From Amyelois transitella (taxonomy: Eukaryota; Arthropoda; Insecta; Lepidoptera; Pyralidae), in NCBI RefSeq assembly GCF_032362555.1, contig NC_083506.1, positions 853,501 through 917,500 on the forward strand: a stretch of DNA of 64,000 bases, in the 5' to 3' direction. Shown here one piece after another: positions 61,601 through 64,000 of the stretch (position 1 is the stretch's first letter; every line of letters begins with the position of its first letter). The notes beneath the pieces are model-generated. The model saw only the letters and a program-made list of their open reading frames with translations. It was not told where the DNA came from and ran no database searches. A program made the translations under genes and the position numbers.

Positions 61601-63741
61601 CACATGGATGTCGTAAAAGGCGACTTAGGGATAGGCTTATAAACTTGGGATTCTTTTTTAGACGATTGCCTAGCAACCTGTCACCATTTGAATCTCAATT
61701 CCATCATTACACCAAACAGCTCAACGTGGCCTTACAGTATTTGCGAGACTGTTGCCTCTGTCTACACCGCAAGGGATAAAGACGTGATTATATGTTCTGT
61801 CTGTGTTTGTTGGATTCACTTACGAGCAGTGGCGCCATCTGGCTGGTGGAAGCGTAGTCGAATCCTCTGAAACTAGCCTCCTTGTAGTCCATTTCATCAT
61901 AACTGCATTCATCGCCGATCTCGTTCCTGTCAACAATATAATATCATAAAAAAACATACATACATACATAGTTATGAATGTGGATGAAGCGAAGGAAGTG
62001 TGCAGAGATCGTGGCAAGTGGAAAGAGGTAGTCTTTGCCTACCCTGCCCTCGTAATAAATTAATAAAGTAAGAGGCGTAATTTTATGTATGTACATACAT
62101 AGTCACGCCTATATCCCTTGCGGGGTAGACAGAGCCTACAGTCTTGACAAGCCTTTCATTCTTTTCAGGACAGTTGCTCTTGGCTTCTCATAGGGATCTT
62201 TTAAATCTTTTTTCACTTTCAAGATGAGCTATTCAGCTAAATGTGACCTTTAAAATTTTTTGAGTCTGTAACTAGTTAACTTATTGTTTTGATGACTTTA
62301 TTTTCTTCTTACGGAGGTACCCGTCAATTCTATCATTAAGCCAAATAGCTGAACGTGGCCATTCAGTCTTTTCAAGACTATGGCTCTGTCTACCCCGCAA
62401 GGGATATTAGACGTGACCATATGTTAGTTAGTATGTAGGTACCCGCCTTTTTCCTGGAGGGGTAGGCAGAGACTACATCTTTCCAATTACCACGATCGCT
62501 GCATACTTCTTTCACTTCATCCTACATTCATAACTTTCCTTCATGCAAGCACTTCGATTTCGGGCACTCTTGACCTGACCTCTTGCCAGGACGTCCTTAA
62601 CTTGATCAAGGTACGTTCGTCTAGGCCTTCCCACTCCAACCTTTACATCCACACTAGTCGCTATTTAATAAAAAATTTATCACCTGCTATCAGAAATCCA
62701 CATTAGTCGCTATTTAATATATATATTTTATCACCTGCTATCAGAATCCATCAGCTCACAGTGCGAAGTGTTGGACATGCTGGAAGTGCCCTCGTAGTCC
62801 AGTTTCCTCTTCTTGGCGGTCTCTGACGGTATGCTGTCCATGCCGTCATTGTTTATTAGGTCCTTGTAACCTGGAGACAAATGAAAAAACAGTGAAATTG
62901 CTGCATAATATCTATATAAATACTAGAATGTCATATAAATCTCATATAAATTGTTCACTTGAAGGGATAGATCCCGTAATGAATGGGAAGTAAAAGTAAT
63001 TAGTAAACTTTATGTTTAATATATGTACCAGTACCTTTTTGGGGACAGTGTCCGTTTTAAGAGGAACATTCCATTCTGTTACTTGAAATGTCCTAACCGG
63101 GAAGGAGTTAAGTGCTTAGGGAACATTACTTCGTTGTTTGTTTTAATTTCATTTAAATAAAACTACACAAGCTTCTCAAATACAACATAAAATAATAAAA
63201 AAATAACTCTAACAGCCGCAGCAATTCAAAAAGGGATTTATGTATAAGTTAGTAATGTCTACTAATACATAATAAATGTTTTGCAACATACGAAAGGGTA
63301 AATATGAAGATCTGGTATACATATAAATTTAAGACCTTGTTGTTCTCATATACATACATACATACATAAAATCACGCCTCTTTCCCGGAGGGGTAGGCAG
63401 AGACTACCTCTTTCCACTTGCCACGATCTCTGCATACTTCCTTCGCTTCATCCACATTACTCTCTTCATACAAGCTTGGCGGTTTCGGGTACTTTTGACC
63501 TGACCCTTTACCAGAACGTCCTTAATTTGATCAAGATACGTTGTTCTCATATTATGCAAATAAAAGTTTGAATTTGAAAAGTCATAAGCTCAGCAGATTT
63601 CTTTGCTCTGGATAAGCAAAGCACCGGTCTCACTTACACATTACTTACCCATTTCCGTGACTTTCGCGACGAAATGCACCATGTCCATTGACATCTGACT
63701 ACGGGGGCGGCCTTTGGGCTTGTCCTTTGGTAGTTCTTGCA
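52655..63741 (-). CDS. Kat14: Lysine acetyltransferase 14 / ATAC2 (CSRP2BP), N-terminus off the edge
   Basis: GNAT-family subunit of the ATAC histone acetyltransferase complex; nuclear. Eleven exons, 5' to 3': 63649-63741, 62735-62870, 61824-61926, 60849-61079, 59986-60173, 59379-59466, 58750-58940, 57137-57255, 55817-55998, 54362-54442, 52655-52747. All junctions keep the frame. The N-terminal visible part is Ser/Asp-rich with a basic KKRK. Exon 59986-60173 is an Ala/Arg/Leu helix (ELRRLRARLALRR). The GNAT domain spans the last four exons: YVRPQHIAAVNDLC, FWPGID joined to LTEALQYPEF, NEAYISFILTRPEWRKAKIA (acetyl-CoA region), LHVSPTNPAIFLYQKFGFK, and ending HALFLRLVR. The match to the vertebrate KAT14 C-terminus is clear. 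Its N-terminal region lies beyond 64000. Introns hold many Rep-A/B/D copies and the whole Ada2a gene. Confidence 0.95.
52759..54060 (+). CDS. Ada2a: Transcriptional adapter 2A (ATAC complex subunit), intronless, nested in Kat14
   Basis: Scaffold that binds the Gcn5 acetyltransferase in the ATAC complex; nuclear. A single 433-residue frame, close to human TADA2A (443). ZZ zinc finger at about residues 8-50 (CDFCGETAHEPYIECCECDSN shortened here, then LCTACFAAG); SANT domain at about 66-115 (NWSAKEECKLLSAL, FGNWEEISKFV, QEHYRKYY); ADA middle region with RQRRYTIIKNHGL; SWIRM domain at about 350-433 with DARRIVKIDVNKTRKIYDHL. That C-terminus favours Ada2a over Ada2b. The start codon lies 11 bases from the last Kat14 exon on the other strand. 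AATAAA at 54231 ends the unit inside the same Kat14 intron. No splice sites interrupt the CDS. Confidence 0.93.
   Translation: MSNDILQTKCDFCGETAHEPYIECCECDSNLCTACFAAGKEIGSHKNDHKYAVRRNDFPLFDNCNWSAKEECKLLSALSTYGFGNWEEISKFVHTRSKLECQEHYRKYYIENVQYKELKLLPETQQSLFPQLIIPYLYSTDISTNPPRNNQSDQHLAGYNAHRSEFELSYDHNAESLFNIEDSYSDDEVDDESMMDSLKIALVNALNNRLRERQRRYTIIKNHGLIMPNKLASWLQRFEVTLTRQKCEKLISFMQFMTGMQFDAFMERLSLESELTQKILRLCEYRRNGIKTLYAARLYKQLKKENDLHMKEMRSSTLVMQKKYDSTSPIKNRFFQKTSGRSKMKGTSMPLEIIDLPGYDRLSDSERTLCSTLRLIPANYLDIKEQLVSENNKMGFLRLLDARRIVKIDVNKTRKIYDHLIAEGFLNKPPALV
54231..54236 (+). terminator. Poly(A) signal of Ada2a
   Basis: AATAAA 170 bases after the stop codon and 125 bases before the next Kat14 exon. 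Confidence 0.6.
54486..54746 (-). repeat. Rep-A copy, full length, diverged
   Basis: CATATACAAACATAAAATCA to GGTGCCGGAAATCACACGGCA; in a Kat14 intron. Confidence 0.85.
54843..55131 (-). repeat. Rep-F copy split by a Rep-C tail
   Basis: Rep-F pieces 54843-54916 (TCCTCCTGGCTATAGTCCCA) and 55016-55131 (GGGATTGGGTGAGGTAAACC) are separated by Rep-C sequence 54917-54999 (ACAATTATTAAGCGATATGA). Confidence 0.75.
55134..55440 (+). other. Promoter-like, GC-richer block in a Kat14 intron
   Basis: Contains TGACGTCA (55159 on, CRE-like) and a run AAGTGAAGTGAAAAGTGAAT typical of insect 5' UTRs. No start codon with a conserved frame follows. Could be an alternative promoter or a retroelement 5' end. Confidence 0.3.
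55506..55764 (+). repeat. Rep-A copy, full length
   Basis: Head GCCGTGTGGTTCCCGGCACC to (TGTA)n; 53 bases from a Kat14 exon. Confidence 0.93.
56033..56144 (+). repeat. Rep-A tail half
   Basis: CTCAATTCTATCATTAAGCC to TATGTATGTATG. Confidence 0.85.
56172..56430 (+). repeat. Rep-A copy, full length
   Basis: Head GTGCCGTGTGGTTTCCGGCAC; its (TGTA)n tail runs straight into the (CATA)n tail of an oppositely oriented Rep-B. Confidence 0.9.
56425..56475 (-). mobile_element. Rep-B (LINE) tail fragment
   Basis: ACATAAATCACGCCTTTTTC to GGGAGTAGGCAGGG; only the terminal hairpin and tail. Confidence 0.75.
56476..57136. other. Kat14 intron without recognised feature
   Basis: AT-rich; a short Rep-C phrase (TCGTCCACATTCTATTCTAA) at about 56490. 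Confidence 0.5.
57328..57567 (+). repeat. Rep-A copy
   Basis: Head GTGCCGTGTGGTTCCCGGCAC, a small internal deletion, tail TATGTATGTA. An AT-rich run (57280-57310) precedes it. Confidence 0.9.
57586..58222 (+). mobile_element. LINE 3' end (source of Rep-C)
   Basis: The plus-strand frame from about 57600 reads KHKLVMPFHRLSKVSKSFMG, then CIRFYNRLPESVLDMP and a stop at 57766. This is the C-terminal tail typical of Jockey/CR1-group LINE proteins. The 3' UTR includes GCTGCAGTGCAGTTTGTTAC and GAAGCGGCAGTAAACTTAG and ends in TTTTGAATTTTTTTGAATTT repeats. 5'-truncated. Confidence 0.8.
58314..58400 (-). repeat. Rep-A fragment
   Basis: ATTACGTCTTTATCCCTTGT to CACGTTCAGCTGTT; followed by a plus-oriented scrap (58397-58440). 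Confidence 0.65.
58543..58722 (+). mobile_element. Rep-B copy: LINE 3' end with hairpin tail
   Basis: Starts GACGTCCTGGTAAAGGGTCA and includes GATCGTGGCAAGTGGAAAGA. The hairpin GCCTACCCCTTCGGGAAAG...GGC is at 58674-58696, then TGATTTTATGTATGTATG. Ends 28 bases before a Kat14 exon. Confidence 0.85.
59010..59215 (+). repeat. Rep-D copy: complete tRNA-derived SINE
   Basis: A box GTGGCGCAGCGGTAGTACGC and B box GGGTTCGAATTCC, then the body to CTCGAACTTACTGCGAGGCT. The best-preserved head. Confidence 0.9.
59216..59344 (+). repeat. Rep-A copy, shortened
   Basis: TAAGGGATATGCTTCTAAAC to TATGTATGTA; directly follows Rep-D. Confidence 0.8.
59483..59735 (-). repeat. Rep-D copy, complete
   Basis: Body from ATACGGGACAAATTATACAG; head on the right with GGGATTCGAACCCGGGACCT (B box complement) and GGCCACAGAGGCCGCC. 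Confidence 0.9.
60220..60370 (+). repeat. Rep-A copy, head missing
   Basis: GCGACTAAGAGATAGGCTAT to TATCTATGTATGTA. Confidence 0.8.
60556..60648. repeat. Inverted pair of AGCGCCATCTA
   Basis: AGCGCCATCTA at 60556-60566 and its complement TAGATGGCGCT at 60638-60648; the same 11-mer occurs at 36290. Confidence 0.7.
61090..61311. repeat. Minisatellite, about 12-bp unit
   Basis: About 18 degenerate units of the GAAATTCGAAAT type, starting 11 bases beyond the Kat14 exon end at 61079. All frames are open because the unit has no stop on one strand; not a gene. Confidence 0.95.
61545..61797 (+). repeat. Rep-A copy
   Basis: GGTGCCATGTGGTTCCCAAC to GACGTGATTATATGTTCTG; ends 27 bases before a Kat14 exon. 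Confidence 0.85.
61964..62098 (+). mobile_element. Rep-B (LINE) tail
   Basis: GTTATGAATGTGGATGAAGC, then TAGTCTTTGCCTACCCTGCC, a 25-bp insertion in the hairpin loop, then AGGCGTAATTTTATGTATGT. Confidence 0.8.
62090..62155 (-). repeat. Rep-A tail fragment
   Basis: ACATACATAGTCACGCCTAT to GAGCCTACAGTCTTGAC; joined tail to tail with the preceding Rep-B. Confidence 0.75.
62320..62440 (+). repeat. Rep-A tail half
   Basis: GTCAATTCTATCATTAAGCC to GTTAGTTAGTATGTA. Confidence 0.85.
62441..62645 (-). mobile_element. Rep-B (LINE) 3' end
   Basis: ACCCGCCTTTTTCCTGGAGG to GTCTAGGCCTTCCCACTCCA; abuts a Rep-A tail. Confidence 0.8.
62871..63348. other. Kat14 intron without recognised feature
   Basis: AT-rich; nothing else seen. 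Confidence 0.5.
63350..63550 (-). mobile_element. Rep-B (LINE) 3' end
   Basis: (CATA)n then AAATCACGCCTCTTTCCCGG to CCTTAATTTGATCAAGATAC; same region as the other Rep-B copies. Confidence 0.85.
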
Positions 63742-63954
63742 CTGAAATATATGGAAATAGTATGTGATGTCGTCAGTGTATTGTATAATGGGACCCCAAG
63801 GCCCGATGCATTATGGCGGCGAGTGTAGCTGGGAACATGCCAAGACATCAAGATATCAGGTGTTATTCCGGTCTGTTCACCAAAATCTGATTCTCTAATG
63901 GATCCGTTTTATTTTTTATTATTTTCAATTCCATTCTGTCCCCCGGTCGGTGGG

Positions 63955-64000
63955 TACAGAGAAGTCAGAACGGAACAGAAGTGATTATATGTATGTATGT
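63955..64000 (+). repeat. Degraded Rep-A/B tail at the window edge
   Basis: GAAGTGATTATATGTATGTA; only the tail can be identified. Confidence 0.4.

Noticed and set aside
199..63998. CRISPR array from regularly recurring repeats
   Set aside because: Rep-A copies are long, dispersed, in both orientations and in a eukaryotic genome.

Overview
The window is nuclear DNA of an insect, very probably a ditrysian moth or butterfly. The genes are intron-rich and insect-like, the non-coding DNA is AT-rich, and interspersed repeats ending in (TGTA)n recur in both orientations. A CsRn1/Kabuki-type LTR element, a BEL/Pao element, a mariner and a hAT element are present. I cannot name the species.

Host genes, left to right: (1) Uba5 (minus, 475-2894, 3' half off the left edge), with a possible tiny two-exon plus-strand gene in one of its introns (1729-1911). 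(2) A large animal heme peroxidase (plus, 12 recognised exons, 9116-26244, first exon not found), its introns full of repeats plus a BEL/Pao element and a partial exon duplication. (3) A DnaJ-1/DNAJB1 Hsp40 gene (minus, 49412-50827) with a heat-shock-element/TATA promoter near 51138-51274. (4) Kat14/Atac2 (minus, 11 exons, 52655-63741, 5' end off the right edge). (5) Ada2a (plus, 52759-54060), intronless and lying wholly inside the last intron of Kat14. Kat14 and Ada2a proteins are both subunits of the ATAC histone acetyltransferase complex.

Mobile DNA: an apparently intact mariner (5441-6758). A deleted BEL/Pao element (21062-24197, TSD ATTGG) inserted in an old LINE reverse-transcriptase remnant. 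A Kabuki-like Ty3/gypsy element (26305-35944, TSD AGTGC) inserted 60 bp after the peroxidase stop codon. Its left LTR carries a truncated LINE and its right LTR carries a complete hAT transposon, and the two target sites overlap. A further TIR element (39524-41879) has 8 exact copies of a subterminal ACCGCGTA motif and one truncated, unrecognised transposase-like ORF.

At least 30 copies of a short repeat (here Rep-A) share a 3' hairpin and (TGTA)n tail with fragments of a LINE (Rep-B), as expected of a SINE-LINE pair. Other families: Rep-C (3' end of another LINE), Rep-D and Rep-F (tRNA-derived SINEs), Rep-E and Rep-G (unclassified). The stretch 41.9-47.2 kb and several smaller ones hold no gene I can support.

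All exon borders were read by eye from GT/AG sites and phase continuity; family names come from recognised motifs, not database searches.
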